From: Candidatus Blautia stercoravium
GTDB lineage: Bacteria; Bacillota; Clostridia; Lachnospirales; Lachnospiraceae
DNA: 63,308 bases
Direction of reading: 5' to 3'
Assembly (NCBI GenBank): GCA_019114495.1
Contig: DXFK01000112.1
Location: forward strand, 1 to 63,308
Shown here: positions 1 through 8,210 of the stretch, piece after piece
How positions within the stretch are numbered: position 1 is the stretch's first letter
How the letters are laid out: each line of letters begins with the position of its first letter
Position numbers and translations under genes: made by a program
The notes under the pieces: model-generated
The model's database searches: none
Told to the model about the DNA's origin: nothing
What the model saw: the letters and a program-made list of their open reading frames with translations, nothing else

Positions 1-525
1 GAACTTCAGCTTTTTATTGATGGAACTTACCGATGTAATTATGCTACCTGGTTAAGTGAAAAGGTATTTTCCGCAGGATATGGAGATCAGGACCATACGG
101 TAATATTGACAAATTATACGGGGACAGAGCAGGAAATTTTTCCCCATTTCTACTTCCTGGATATGGATGTATTTCAGGCGGTAATAGAAGAACTGAAAGA
201 TAAGGAGATGCACACGGAAATTTTTGAGGATGGGTGTGTAAAAGGTACCTATGAGTCAGGCAACGAAGGATATCTGTTGTTATCAGTGCCCTATGATGAG
301 GGGTGGAGTGCCAGTGTCAATGGAGAGGAAGTGGAAATACAGAGAGGGGCCAACGCACTTTCTGTGATTCCGGTATCAGCAGGAGTCAATGAAATCGAAC
401 TGCATTATCATGTACCGGGAATCAAAATGGGAATTGTTCTTTCTGTAATAGGAGTTTTGTTGTTTGTGGGAATGTGTCAGACAGAAAAGTATTTTTGCAG
501 ACCAGGAAGGAGAAAAAATGGGTAA
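1..525 (+). CDS. YfhO-type membrane protein, C-terminal part only (5' end outside window)
   Basis: The reading frame is open from base 1 and stops at 523-525, so only about 174 C-terminal residues are present. The end resembles the tail of the complete YfhO-type protein at 12349-14949: a beta-rich segment with a 'YLLLSVPYDEGWS' stretch (YLITSLPFDEHFK in the complete copy), a 'VNGEEV' turn, an 'HYHVPG' strand (EYRAPG in the other), then one hydrophobic helix and a basic tail. YfhO-family proteins are large multi-pass proteins linked to decoration of wall polymers, such as glycosylation of lipoteichoic acid in Bacillus; substrate here is unknown. It overlaps the start of the next gene by 8 bases, which suggests coupled translation. 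Identification by the shared tail is fairly firm, function is not. Confidence 0.75.
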   Translation, partial: ELQLFIDGTYRCNYATWLSEKVFSAGYGDQDHTVILTNYTGTEQEIFPHFYFLDMDVFQAVIEELKDKEMHTEIFEDGCVKGTYESGNEGYLLLSVPYDEGWSASVNGEEVEIQRGANALSVIPVSAGVNEIELHYHVPGIKMGIVLSVIGVLLFVGMCQTEKYFCRPGRRKNG

Positions 526-2311
526 CAGGAAAAGGTTAAATGCACACCAGGATATTTTTCTGTTGGTTTTGGGAATCGCATGGGCAAATCTTATTTTTTT
601 TCACCAGGAAAACTGGAAAATGGACCCCTGGAAAGTGGGAATAACAGGCCTGGGCATTTATTTTTGTATCAAATGGCTTGGAGAAAAGAGAGAAGTCTTA
701 AAAGATAGCCGGATGAGAGCTGGAAGTATTCTTTTTGGGCTGCTATTTGCAGCTATGGTAGTTGTGGGGGAAAAAATCCATGCAGGGGATTGGGAGTTCC
801 AGGCGTTTTCTGGGGGAGATATTGTCTGGTTGCTTGTATATTTTGGGACGGGAATGCTGCTTTTTCTCACACTGTCAACGTTTTTCTTTGACGGGAGGAT
901 GCGAAGTCTGATGGAGAGGACTGGAAAAGAAGAGAAAGGGAGACTGTGTAGGAAAGGAAATTGGTTGTTGTACAGCATTGTCCTCATGCTTTTTTGGACT
1001 CCGGTACTGTTTATTTACTATCCGGGGATTGTGCCGGAAGACGCTACAGTTTCTATAGCTATGGTATTGGGAGATTTGCCCTGGGATAACCATTTCCCGG
1101 TCTTTTATTCATTGCTGGCAGGAGGCTGTGTCTGGCTGGGCAGGGCTTTAGGAAATCCGAATCTGGGAGTGCTGTTGTATTCTCTGCTGCAGTTGGTTTC
1201 TATGGCATTTCTGTTGGGATACTTTTTAGAGTGGATGCAGAGGCGAATTCATCGGTTTTGTACATATTTTGCGGTGGCCTTTTTCTGTACTATCCCGGTA
1301 TTCGGAAATTATGCCATTGTTATGTGGAAGGACCCATGGTATAGTGGGCTTTTGCTTCTTCTTGGCATGTTTTTATATGATAAAGCAGTTCTTGATAGGG
1401 AAGCCTTTTTGAAAAGAAAAAATCTGGTATTGTATGGTGTGTTGGGAGTCCTAATTTCTCTTATGCGTAATAATGGGATATATATTATGATTCTTATCAG
1501 TGTGGTTCTGGTCTGCATGTACCAAAAGACGGTAAAGAGAGTGGCTCTTACCTGTGCTGTGACAATTCTTTGTATTTATACGATAACAGGTCCGGTTTAC
1601 AGGGCAGTATTTTCGGCTGAAAATGAGTTTGTGGAGTCTATAGGAATCCCTCTTCAGCAAATGGTACGAGTGGTGATAAAAGATGGAAATATGACAAAGG
1701 AAGATGAAGAATTTCTGGATAATCTTATGCCTATGGAAAAGTACCAGGAGTATTATAATCCCTTTTTGGTAGATCCAGTGAAGTGGGCGCCGGAATTTCA
1801 TACAGATTATCTGGATGCACACAAAGCAGAATTTTTTCAAACATGGTTTTCGCTTTTAAAATCTAATTTTGGAATTTATGCAGAACAATATCTTATGGGA
1901 ACATATGGATTTTGGCATATTGGCGGAGATACGCCATATGAATTTGTAAAAACACAAATTGCTGCAAATGACTGGTGGCTTTACCAGATAGCGCCATTTG
2001 AGAGCTATCTTAATTATGCCATGCAGGAAGAATTGGGTGGAAAGTATGATTTTATGGCTTCAGGGCTGTTGGTTTGGATTACTCTTTATGATGTACTGGT
2101 ATGCTGGGTAAAGAGAAAGTCCAGATACATTCTGCCGTTGTTGATTATGGTGGGGAATTGGCTGACATTAATGATTGCTACACCTACAGCATTTGGATTG
2201 CGTTATATATTTGTTATGATGCTGGGAGTACCTTTGCTGGTATTTTATCCCCTGTTGCTGCCTCCTTCAGCGGAGGCGGCAACAAGCAGAAAAAAGCACA
2301 TCAGCATGTGA
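518..2311 (+). CDS. DUF6020-type multi-pass membrane protein (597 aa)
   Basis: I chose ATG 518 because AGGAAGGAG lies 6-8 bases upstream; an earlier in-frame ATG at 464 lies inside the upstream gene and has no ribosome site. The protein has about a dozen hydrophobic segments and a large C-terminal loop region. Landmarks are 'YYPGIVPEDA', 'NHFPVFYSLL', 'MWKDPWYSG' and 'LMRNNGIYI', the kind of conserved YPG / D / WKD / RNNG pattern seen in DUF6020 proteins and reminiscent of GT-C-fold glycosyltransferases, which use lipid-linked sugars at the outer membrane face. The function is therefore at best a putative envelope glycosyl transfer, an inference from topology. The last 67 bases overlap the 3' end of the opposite-strand paralog. 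Confidence 0.75.
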   Translation: MGNRKRLNAHQDIFLLVLGIAWANLIFFHQENWKMDPWKVGITGLGIYFCIKWLGEKREVLKDSRMRAGSILFGLLFAAMVVVGEKIHAGDWEFQAFSGGDIVWLLVYFGTGMLLFLTLSTFFFDGRMRSLMERTGKEEKGRLCRKGNWLLYSIVLMLFWTPVLFIYYPGIVPEDATVSIAMVLGDLPWDNHFPVFYSLLAGGCVWLGRALGNPNLGVLLYSLLQLVSMAFLLGYFLEWMQRRIHRFCTYFAVAFFCTIPVFGNYAIVMWKDPWYSGLLLLLGMFLYDKAVLDREAFLKRKNLVLYGVLGVLISLMRNNGIYIMILISVVLVCMYQKTVKRVALTCAVTILCIYTITGPVYRAVFSAENEFVESIGIPLQQMVRVVIKDGNMTKEDEEFLDNLMPMEKYQEYYNPFLVDPVKWAPEFHTDYLDAHKAEFFQTWFSLLKSNFGIYAEQYLMGTYGFWHIGGDTPYEFVKTQIAANDWWLYQIAPFESYLNYAMQEELGGKYDFMASGLLVWITLYDVLVCWVKRKSRYILPLLIMVGNWLTLMIATPTAFGLRYIFVMMLGVPLLVFYPLLLPPSAEAATSRKKHISM

Positions 2312-3939
2312 TAGCTGTCAATATATCTAGGGTCCTGGGAAGGATTGGCAAGAAAGAGAATGCCTGTTAAAAGCAAGGCAGGCAGAAGCGCCAGCAATTC
2401 CCGAGACCTTTTTTTCTTTACGAGAAGACAACTGCATACAAGCAGTACAAAAATGGAAAAACCGCCGCGCCAGCAGATAGAGGACCATACAGGAATTTGG
2501 TCGGAGTGGGCGAAAAAATTCTGCTGAATCCGAGTGGACAGGTTTGACTGAATCTGTAGGTCTGCAAGTCCTGGATAATTATCCAAGGCAGAACTGTAAA
2601 TTGTGACAGGAATCCATTCATATCCGTCAGCCGGTGTTCCCATTTCCCAGATAATACTGGTCATATCAAAGTATGCAGTAAGATAAGTCACAGGATACTT
2701 GAATAAAAATTTTGCATTGAGCAGAAGAATTTTCTTCTGAAAGTCTTTATCTCTTAGCTTTAAAGCATCGTCCCCTATGGCGCCCCAAGTTCGAGATAAA
2801 GAGTCTGCATAATATTTGTCATAACAGGACTGCCATTTTTCTAAAGGCATGATTTCTTCCAGAACAGCAATATCTTCTGCATCTAAATCTTCTTTGGAGG
2901 CCACAGCACCAGCCATAGATACTGGGACACTGTATTTTACATATTCTTCATTGGGTACCATGTGAAGAATGTGACTGCCCAGTATGTTGATTAGAAATAC
3001 AGGTATCAGAATGGACACAGCCATAAGAAAGAGCAGCTGTTTTTTACGTTTTTTTGTGTCGGTGTACTTCGACTTCCATTCATAGAGCAGGAGTGCAAGC
3101 AGGGCTATCAGAACAATTACGTTCCCCATATGCCGTATAGTGCAGACCATACAGGAAATCAAAGCAAATCCCATTATTTTATACCAGGCAAGCCGCTGCT
3201 TGGCTTTGATAAAATCAAAGAGGAACAGGCAGAATAAAAACAGGGCAATATTCCACAGCGTGTCTTTCTCAATATTTCCAAGTGCGCGGTAGCTGTAAAT
3301 AAAAATCATACTGAATATCGTATACAGAATATCACCGTGCCGGATGGAAGTGTATTTTTCCAAAAGATACAAGGCATATTGACTGGCAAAGAGCCAGAAG
3401 AGCGTTTGGAGGATAACCAGGGGAAAGGGATTTCTGAAAATTCGTTGGATAACCTTTAAAATGTACAAATAGGTAACAGGATGCCAGTTGCTGAAGGCAT
3501 TGGCAGCAACGTCATTCCAGTTGCTGGCGGAGTCAGTGGAGAAAACGCCGGGGTAGCAGCCTGCAATAATGAAAATGCTCAGTAGTGTAATGGGAATCAT
3601 CACCAGATAAACAGGGGTTTTTCCAATTTTTTTGAATGTAACGGGAAGAACTGTTTTCTTTGGAGAAAAGCTTTCCATGCGTAAAAGTAACAGGTAACAG
3701 GCCATAAAGCTGCAAATAAGAAGAAACAGTTTTATGGTAAGAGGCAGTTTTTCCTTCAGGACTTCAGTCATAGAAGACATGCATAGATAAAGTAGGGAAA
3801 GAAATATGGCAGTCATTTTCCAAGGGAGGGAAATGGTTTTGGAATGCGTTTTTGAAACAGGGAAACATAAGCTTTGGACAATTAGAATCAATATGGGGAA
3901 CAGGCACATATAAAAGGCCTCGTGAAAAAATGGAGTCAT
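2245..3939 (-). CDS. DUF6020-type multi-pass membrane protein, paralog of the preceding gene (564 aa)
   Basis: The protein has about twelve transmembrane helices and the same landmark order as its neighbour: 'GCYPGVFSTDS', 'NWHPVTYLYIL', 'NIEKDTLWN' and 'TIRHMGNVIV', followed by a soluble stretch with 'IMPLEKWQSCYDKYY' (compare LMPMEKYQEYY in the neighbour). The two are clearly divergent paralogs. Start ATG at 3939 is preceded by AAAGGA and, further up, by a good promoter (3973-4001). The stop at 2245-2247 lies inside the convergent gene, giving a 67-base tail-to-tail coding overlap with no room for a classical terminator between them. Likely role is envelope glycan transfer or flipping, as an inference only. 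Confidence 0.75.
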   Translation of the reverse strand: MTPFFHEAFYMCLFPILILIVQSLCFPVSKTHSKTISLPWKMTAIFLSLLYLCMSSMTEVLKEKLPLTIKLFLLICSFMACYLLLLRMESFSPKKTVLPVTFKKIGKTPVYLVMIPITLLSIFIIAGCYPGVFSTDSASNWNDVAANAFSNWHPVTYLYILKVIQRIFRNPFPLVILQTLFWLFASQYALYLLEKYTSIRHGDILYTIFSMIFIYSYRALGNIEKDTLWNIALFLFCLFLFDFIKAKQRLAWYKIMGFALISCMVCTIRHMGNVIVLIALLALLLYEWKSKYTDTKKRKKQLLFLMAVSILIPVFLINILGSHILHMVPNEEYVKYSVPVSMAGAVASKEDLDAEDIAVLEEIMPLEKWQSCYDKYYADSLSRTWGAIGDDALKLRDKDFQKKILLLNAKFLFKYPVTYLTAYFDMTSIIWEMGTPADGYEWIPVTIYSSALDNYPGLADLQIQSNLSTRIQQNFFAHSDQIPVWSSICWRGGFSIFVLLVCSCLLVKKKRSRELLALLPALLLTGILFLANPSQDPRYIDSYHMLMCFFLLVAASAEGGSNRG

Positions 3940-3972
3940 AATGGTAATCCTTTCGTTTTTGTTAATAGATTT

Positions 3973-4001
3973 ATTATAAGGGAAGAAACATGGGGATACA
4001 A
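3973..4001 (-). promoter_or_regulatory. SigA-type promoter for the minus-strand DUF6020 gene
   Basis: On the minus strand TTGTAT (3996-4001) and TATAAT (3973-3978) are separated by 17 bases, 34 bases upstream of the ATG at 3939. Confidence 0.7.
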
Positions 4002-4057
4002 GAAGAAAGAAGGGAAATTAATTTTAATAATTTATTTGGAATTGCCCTACATTCCAT

Positions 4058-4087
4058 TTGATATACTCACAGAACGAGTGGTATAAT
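4058..4087 (+). promoter_or_regulatory. SigA-type promoter for the AAA-ATPase transcript
   Basis: TTGATA (4058-4063) and TATAAT (4082-4087) are 18 bases apart. Transcription would begin near 4094, which makes any upstream TTG start at 4058 impossible. Confidence 0.75.
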
Positions 4088-4117
4088 ATATCCAGAAGAG
4101 TCAGGAGTAGAGAGAAC

Positions 4118-4276
4118 ATGTGGCATAGCAAGAAAGCAGTAGAAGTTATGAAAGAGATAACAATTCGAGTTGAAAACATAATAGACGGCTGTGCGGAATC
4201 TTTTCCATTTGAAATCATAGAAGTGTTAAAGAGAAAGGAGGCGTTGAACAATGGGAATATTTGTAAATCCAGATAA
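4118..4276 (+). CDS. Small hypothetical protein (52 aa), possible leader of the AAA-ATPase gene
   Basis: A short frame begins with ATG 4118 just after the promoter, with AGGAG about 10 bases upstream, and ends 26 bases inside the ATPase gene. The product is charged with an amphipathic pattern ('VENIIDGCAESFPFEI'). I do not recognise it. It could be a real small protein, a translational-coupling leader, or a chance frame. Its position between promoter and gene and the overlap are the only support. Confidence 0.3.
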   Translation: MWHSKKAVEVMKEITIRVENIIDGCAESFPFEIIEVLKRKEALNNGNICKSR

Positions 4277-5837
4277 CAGTGCTTTTCAAAGAGCGTTAAA
4301 TTCTAAAATATATGTTGATAAAACCGGCTTGCTGGAAGAAATGAACAGCGTGATTGACACAGAACAGTGTTGCATTTGCAACAGCCGTCCCCGCAGATTT
4401 GGAAAGTCTATTACGGCAAATATGTTGACAGCATATTATAGCTGTGGTTGTGACTCGGAACAGCTTTTTGAGGGGAAAAAGATTAGCCAGACAGAGCAAT
4501 TCCGAGAACATCTGAACCAGTATGATGTGATTCATTTAGATGTGCAGTGGTGTTGTATGGATGCGGGAAGTGGAGAGGAAACTGTTTCGTATATCATACA
4601 AAAAGTCTTAGAGGAATTAAGAGTAGAGTTTTCTCAAGTTTCTCTTTTAGAGCAAACTACTTTAGGTGGGGCATTAGCCCAGATTACACAGGAAACAGGA
4701 CGTAAATTTATCATTATTATTGATGAATGGGATGCTTTAATTCGTGATGAGGCTTCTAATATACGGGTTCAGGAAGAGTATATAGATTTTCTCAGAGGAT
4801 TGTTTAAAGGAACGGAGCCTACTAAATTTCTGCATTTGGCATTTCTGACGGGAATTCTTCCGATTAAGAAAGTTAAAACACAGTCAGCTTTAAATAATTT
4901 TGAAGAATTTACCATGCTTGAACCAGATATGTTATCTTCTTATATCGGTTTTACGGAAGAAGAAGTGAAAGAACTTTGCAATTGTTACCATAGGGACTTT
5001 GATGAAGTAAAACGTTGGTATGATGGCTATATGTTAGGAAAATATCATGTATATAACCCGAAAGCGGTTGTCAGTATCATGACAAGAGGAGTATTCCGAA
5101 GCTATTGGTCACAGACGGGAACTTATGAATCCATTCTTGCACTTATTAACATGGACTTTGATGGTCTGCGGACGGCGGTTATCCAAATGCTTTCAGGAAC
5201 AGCAGTAGAAGTAAATGTCAATACATTTCAGAATGATATGGTTTCGTTTAAGAAAAAGGATGATGTTATTACGCTATTGATTCATCTTGGGTATTTGGCA
5301 TATGATTGGAAGAAAAAGGCATCCTATATACCAAATGAAGAAATCAGACAGGAATTTTTAGCGGCGACTCAGGAGCAGAAATGGAATGAACTGATTCGTT
5401 TTCAACAGGAATCCAAAGCATTGTTAGATGCAACGTTGGATATGGATGGTGAAGCTGTTGCAGAGAAAATAGAAAAGATTCATACGCAGTTTGCTTCCAC
5501 AATCCAATATCATGACGAAAATTCTCTTAGCAGTGTTCTGACCATAGCGTATCTGTCAGCCATGCAGTATTACTTTATGCCAATACGGGAAATGCCAACG
5601 GGAAGAGGATTTGCTGACTATGTGTTTTTGCCAAAACCGGAATATATTGGAGACATACCGGCCTTGCTTGTTGAATTGAAGTGGAATAAGAAAGCAGTGA
5701 CAGCACTGCAACAGATTAGGGATAAAAAGTATGTTCAGGCAGTGTCTGAGTACACAGGAAATATTTTGCTAGTAGTTATTGCGTATGATAAAAAAAGTAA
5801 AGAGCATGAGTGTGTAATAGAGGAATGTAGAGTATAG
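4251..5837 (+). CDS. AAA-ATPase-like / PD-(D/E)XK nuclease-like protein (528 aa)
   Basis: Two-domain protein of a type common in gut bacteria. The N-terminal AAA-ATPase-like domain has 'VDKTGLL' near residue 22, the unusual P-loop 'RPRRFGKS' (46-53), and a Walker B 'FIIIIDEWDAL' (153-163). The C-terminal PDDEXK_9-type domain has 'GRGFADYVF' (451-459) with D456 and 'VELKWNK' (474-480) with E475 and K477 as the candidate catalytic set. ATG 4251 has AAAGGAGG at ideal spacing. The gene has its own promoter and terminator and is richer in A+T than its neighbours, which suggests horizontal acquisition. The biological role of the family is not established; nuclease activity and a defence or mobile-element role are guesses. 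Confidence 0.85.
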   Translation: MGIFVNPDNSAFQRALNSKIYVDKTGLLEEMNSVIDTEQCCICNSRPRRFGKSITANMLTAYYSCGCDSEQLFEGKKISQTEQFREHLNQYDVIHLDVQWCCMDAGSGEETVSYIIQKVLEELRVEFSQVSLLEQTTLGGALAQITQETGRKFIIIIDEWDALIRDEASNIRVQEEYIDFLRGLFKGTEPTKFLHLAFLTGILPIKKVKTQSALNNFEEFTMLEPDMLSSYIGFTEEEVKELCNCYHRDFDEVKRWYDGYMLGKYHVYNPKAVVSIMTRGVFRSYWSQTGTYESILALINMDFDGLRTAVIQMLSGTAVEVNVNTFQNDMVSFKKKDDVITLLIHLGYLAYDWKKKASYIPNEEIRQEFLAATQEQKWNELIRFQQESKALLDATLDMDGEAVAEKIEKIHTQFASTIQYHDENSLSSVLTIAYLSAMQYYFMPIREMPTGRGFADYVFLPKPEYIGDIPALLVELKWNKKAVTALQQIRDKKYVQAVSEYTGNILLVVIAYDKKSKEHECVIEECRV

Positions 5838-5877
5838 GTTGTAAGAAATTTGTATATGATATTTTGAGGAGTTAGAG

Positions 5878-5918
5878 TGCAGCAGGCAGAAAAAAGATTT
5901 CTGTCCGCTGCATTTTCT
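5878..5918 (+). terminator. Intrinsic terminator between convergent genes
   Basis: TGCAGCAGGCAGAAA pairs with TTTCTGTCCGCTGCA (two mismatched positions) at 5878-5912, followed by TTTTCTATTAT. It sits between the ATPase gene and the convergent MFS gene. Confidence 0.65.
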
Positions 5919-5919
5919 A

Positions 5920-7092
5920 TTATCCTCTCCGCTTCCGCAGCCCCCAGCTAAGCCCCAGAAGTCCCACCGGAAATACTACGGCAGCTAAGATTCCAAGATT
6001 CAATTTCCCCGTCATATCGGACAGGATTCCCACCACCGCAGGTCCAGCGGAGCAGCCCACATCTCCTGCCAGGGCAAACATGGCGAACATGAAAGTACCG
6101 CCGCCCTTCAGATAGGAAGCCCCAAGGGAAAATACACCCGGCCACATCAGTCCCACGGAAAATCCGCAGAGGGCGCACCCTGCCAGAGAAAGCAGGGGCA
6201 GAGGTGAAAGGGCGGTAATCAGGTATCCGGCGACACAGAGCACGGACGTGGCCTTCAGGGACAACAGAATATTCAGTTTTTCTCCCTTTAGGCCATAGAA
6301 CAGTCGGCTCAGGCCCATGCAGAAAGCAAAGGCGCAAGGACCCAGCAAATCCCCCAAGGTTTTGGAAACTTTTAATCCTTCTTCAGCAAAGAGGGAGGAC
6401 CACTGACTGACAGCCTGCTCGGAGGCGCCGGCGCACACCATGAGGAGAAACAGCACCCAGAAAACTTTATAGCGGAAAATGCTTTTAGGCAGCTTTGTTT
6501 CTTCGTCATCGCCGTGTACGGCATAAATAGGAACTCTGGTAAAAAGCAGGAAAGTCCCCAGAGGCACCAGTGCCCAAAGAGGCGGCAGAACCCGCCAGTT
6601 TTCAATGCCTGCAAAGGCAAAATACAGGGTTGAGAAAAGCACCACGCCCATATGACCCCAGCAGTAAAAAGAATGAAGGAAACTCATGCGGGCTTCTTTG
6701 TTCTCTCCAGGACAGGCCTCTACCATAGGGCTGACAATGACTTCTAAGATACCGCCCCCAATGGCATTGCAGACCATGCAGAGGAGAATTCCCATGTAAG
6801 GAGGCAAGAGAAAGGGAAGCCAGTAAAATCCCGTAAGTCCCAGCATGACGGTGAAAAAGGCGCACAGAGCAGCTTTTCGATAACCGGTTTTTTCTATAAT
6901 TTTCGGAGAAATCAAATCTACGAGAATCTGCACGCAGAAATTCATGGTTATGAGAAGGCTGATTTGCTCCAGGGTAATGCCGAATTCCCTGCGGAAAGTG
7001 AGAAAAAGCAGAGGCGGCAGATTGTTCACAATAGCCTGGGTGATATAACCCAGATAGCAGCCGTAAATGGTGGCTTTTGCAGATAGTTTCAT
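5920..7092 (-). CDS. MFS transporter (390 aa)
   Basis: The protein is hydrophobic throughout with about twelve transmembrane helices and a central loop around residues 190-200, the size and layout of the major facilitator superfamily. Features include 'SPKIIEKTGYRKAA' between helices 2 and 3, a degenerate version of the MFS loop signature, and 'GGGILEVIVSPMVEACPG', which recalls the fucose-permease/sugar branch. The substrate cannot be read from the sequence. The gene lies 15 bases after the lysR stop; the AAGGAG of its ribosome site follows directly on that stop codon, so the two are almost certainly co-transcribed and the regulator probably responds to the transported compound. Confidence 0.85.
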   Translation of the reverse strand: MKLSAKATIYGCYLGYITQAIVNNLPPLLFLTFRREFGITLEQISLLITMNFCVQILVDLISPKIIEKTGYRKAALCAFFTVMLGLTGFYWLPFLLPPYMGILLCMVCNAIGGGILEVIVSPMVEACPGENKEARMSFLHSFYCWGHMGVVLFSTLYFAFAGIENWRVLPPLWALVPLGTFLLFTRVPIYAVHGDDEETKLPKSIFRYKVFWVLFLLMVCAGASEQAVSQWSSLFAEEGLKVSKTLGDLLGPCAFAFCMGLSRLFYGLKGEKLNILLSLKATSVLCVAGYLITALSPLPLLSLAGCALCGFSVGLMWPGVFSLGASYLKGGGTFMFAMFALAGDVGCSAGPAVVGILSDMTGKLNLGILAAVVFPVGLLGLSWGLRKRRG

Positions 7093-7107
7093 TTTGTTTA
7101 ATCTCCT

Positions 7108-7995
7108 TTATGTTGTTTCCGGCACCAGATACTGAAGAAATTTCTGAGCAGCCGGAGAAGTCAGAAGCTGTGGATTATAGGCCAGAATCAGTTTCCGTTT
7201 GGGAATAGTTTCTTTTAGTTGCAGCTGATAAAATTCTTTTTTTCGGTGTTCCAGCACATAGTCCGGAACAGCGGTGATTCCCAGACCAATCCGGGCCAAA
7301 TCCAGCAGCAAATCATTGCTGGAAAGCTCAGCTTCCGGTGTAAGGGAAAGTCCGTGTCTGCTGAAAGTCTGCTGCAGAAATCCGCTGGTAGTGCTGGTTT
7401 TGTCCAGCATCAGAATGGGATACTGCGTAAGCTGGGCCAGAGATAAAGTCTGTCCCTCCAGATTGAAAAAGCGTTTTCCTGCTACGAAAATATCCTGAAA
7501 TTCACGAATGACACAGCAGGTATCTTTGGAAGTCAGATAAGGATTGGGCGCATTGGCTACAATAAAGTCCACCCGGTTGTTGTGCAGAAGGGAAACACAT
7601 CCCCCGGAGGTTGAGTTTGTTACCTTGATGTGCACATTGGGAAATTCTTTATGAAAACGCTTGAAATAAGGAATCAGAAAGTAGCGGCATATGGTGTCGC
7701 TGGCCCCGATTCGCAGGGGAGTTTCCAGGGAAGGGGAGTTTAAAATCTGGTTTTCTCCTTCGTATAGAAGATTCACAGCCGGCTCTACGTGGCGCAGGAG
7801 AGATTCCCCTTCCGGTGTCAGGGTGACTTTTTTTGTGTTCCTGAGAAAAAGCGCATGGCCCAGCTTTTGTTCAAGCGCTTTAATGGACTGGCTGACTGCT
7901 GACTGGGAAATATAGAGCTGCCGGGAAGCCTCAGAGAAACTGAGGGTGGTGGCAACGTAGTAAAAAACTTTATAAAGTTCAAAACTGATATCCAT
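7108..7995 (-). CDS. LysR-family transcriptional regulator (295 aa)
   Basis: The N-terminal winged helix-turn-helix is typical: 'FYYVATTLSFSEASRQLYIS' followed by 'QSAVSQSIKALEQKLG' and 'LFLRNTKKVTLTPEG', then a periplasmic-binding-like effector domain ('LRIGASDTICRYF', 'LDLARIGLGITAVPDYV'). A longer frame reaches 8076, but a near-consensus promoter ends at 8048 with the start of transcription near 8041, and the LysR consensus begins at 'MDISFELYKVF', so ATG 7995 is the start. It is divergent from purL and upstream of an MFS gene; paired direct repeats lie just upstream of its promoter. Target is most likely itself and the MFS gene. Confidence 0.88.
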   Translation of the reverse strand: MDISFELYKVFYYVATTLSFSEASRQLYISQSAVSQSIKALEQKLGHALFLRNTKKVTLTPEGESLLRHVEPAVNLLYEGENQILNSPSLETPLRIGASDTICRYFLIPYFKRFHKEFPNVHIKVTNSTSGGCVSLLHNNRVDFIVANAPNPYLTSKDTCCVIREFQDIFVAGKRFFNLEGQTLSLAQLTQYPILMLDKTSTTSGFLQQTFSRHGLSLTPEAELSSNDLLLDLARIGLGITAVPDYVLEHRKKEFYQLQLKETIPKRKLILAYNPQLLTSPAAQKFLQYLVPETT

Positions 7996-8047
7996 ATAGA
8001 GTAAAATCCTTTCCAGAAAATGATTGGGAATAGAAGTTCCAAAATAT

Positions 8048-8076
8048 ACTATATAAAGAGGAAACGAAGATGTCAA
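8048..8076 (-). promoter_or_regulatory. SigA-type promoter for lysR-MFS
   Basis: On the minus strand TTGACA (8071-8076) and TATAGT (8048-8053) have a 17-base spacer. This fixes the lysR start at 7995. Confidence 0.8.
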
Positions 8077-8084
8077 TGCATAAG

Positions 8085-8128
8085 TTTTACTTATAAAAAC
8101 TATTAGTCATATTAATTTTACTTATAAA
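8085..8128. promoter_or_regulatory. Paired direct repeat, candidate LysR operator
   Basis: The 13-mer TTTTACTTATAAA occurs exactly at 8085-8097 and 8116-8128, 31 bases apart (about three helical turns), immediately upstream of the lysR -35 and overlapping the purL promoter region. Placement suits a LysR-type regulator; binding is inferred. Confidence 0.55.
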
Positions 8129-8145
8129 GTTTCCTATGCTACACT
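8117..8145 (+). promoter_or_regulatory. Possible purL promoter
   Basis: TTTACT (8117-8122) and TACACT (8140-8145) are 17 bases apart. Both hexamers are four-of-six matches. A short GC hairpin (TGCCC/GGGCA near 8182-8196) follows in the leader just ahead of the AAGGAG site. Confidence 0.4.
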
Positions 8146-8210
8146 ATCCATAGAAATGCAAAAGAATTGCAAAAATACCATTTGCCCCTATCGGGCAGAA
8201 AGGAGTCAAT

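Noticed and set aside
8150-8210. purL leader as a purine riboswitch
   Set aside because: The leader is too short and shows only one small GC hairpin; no three-way junction sequence is seen.
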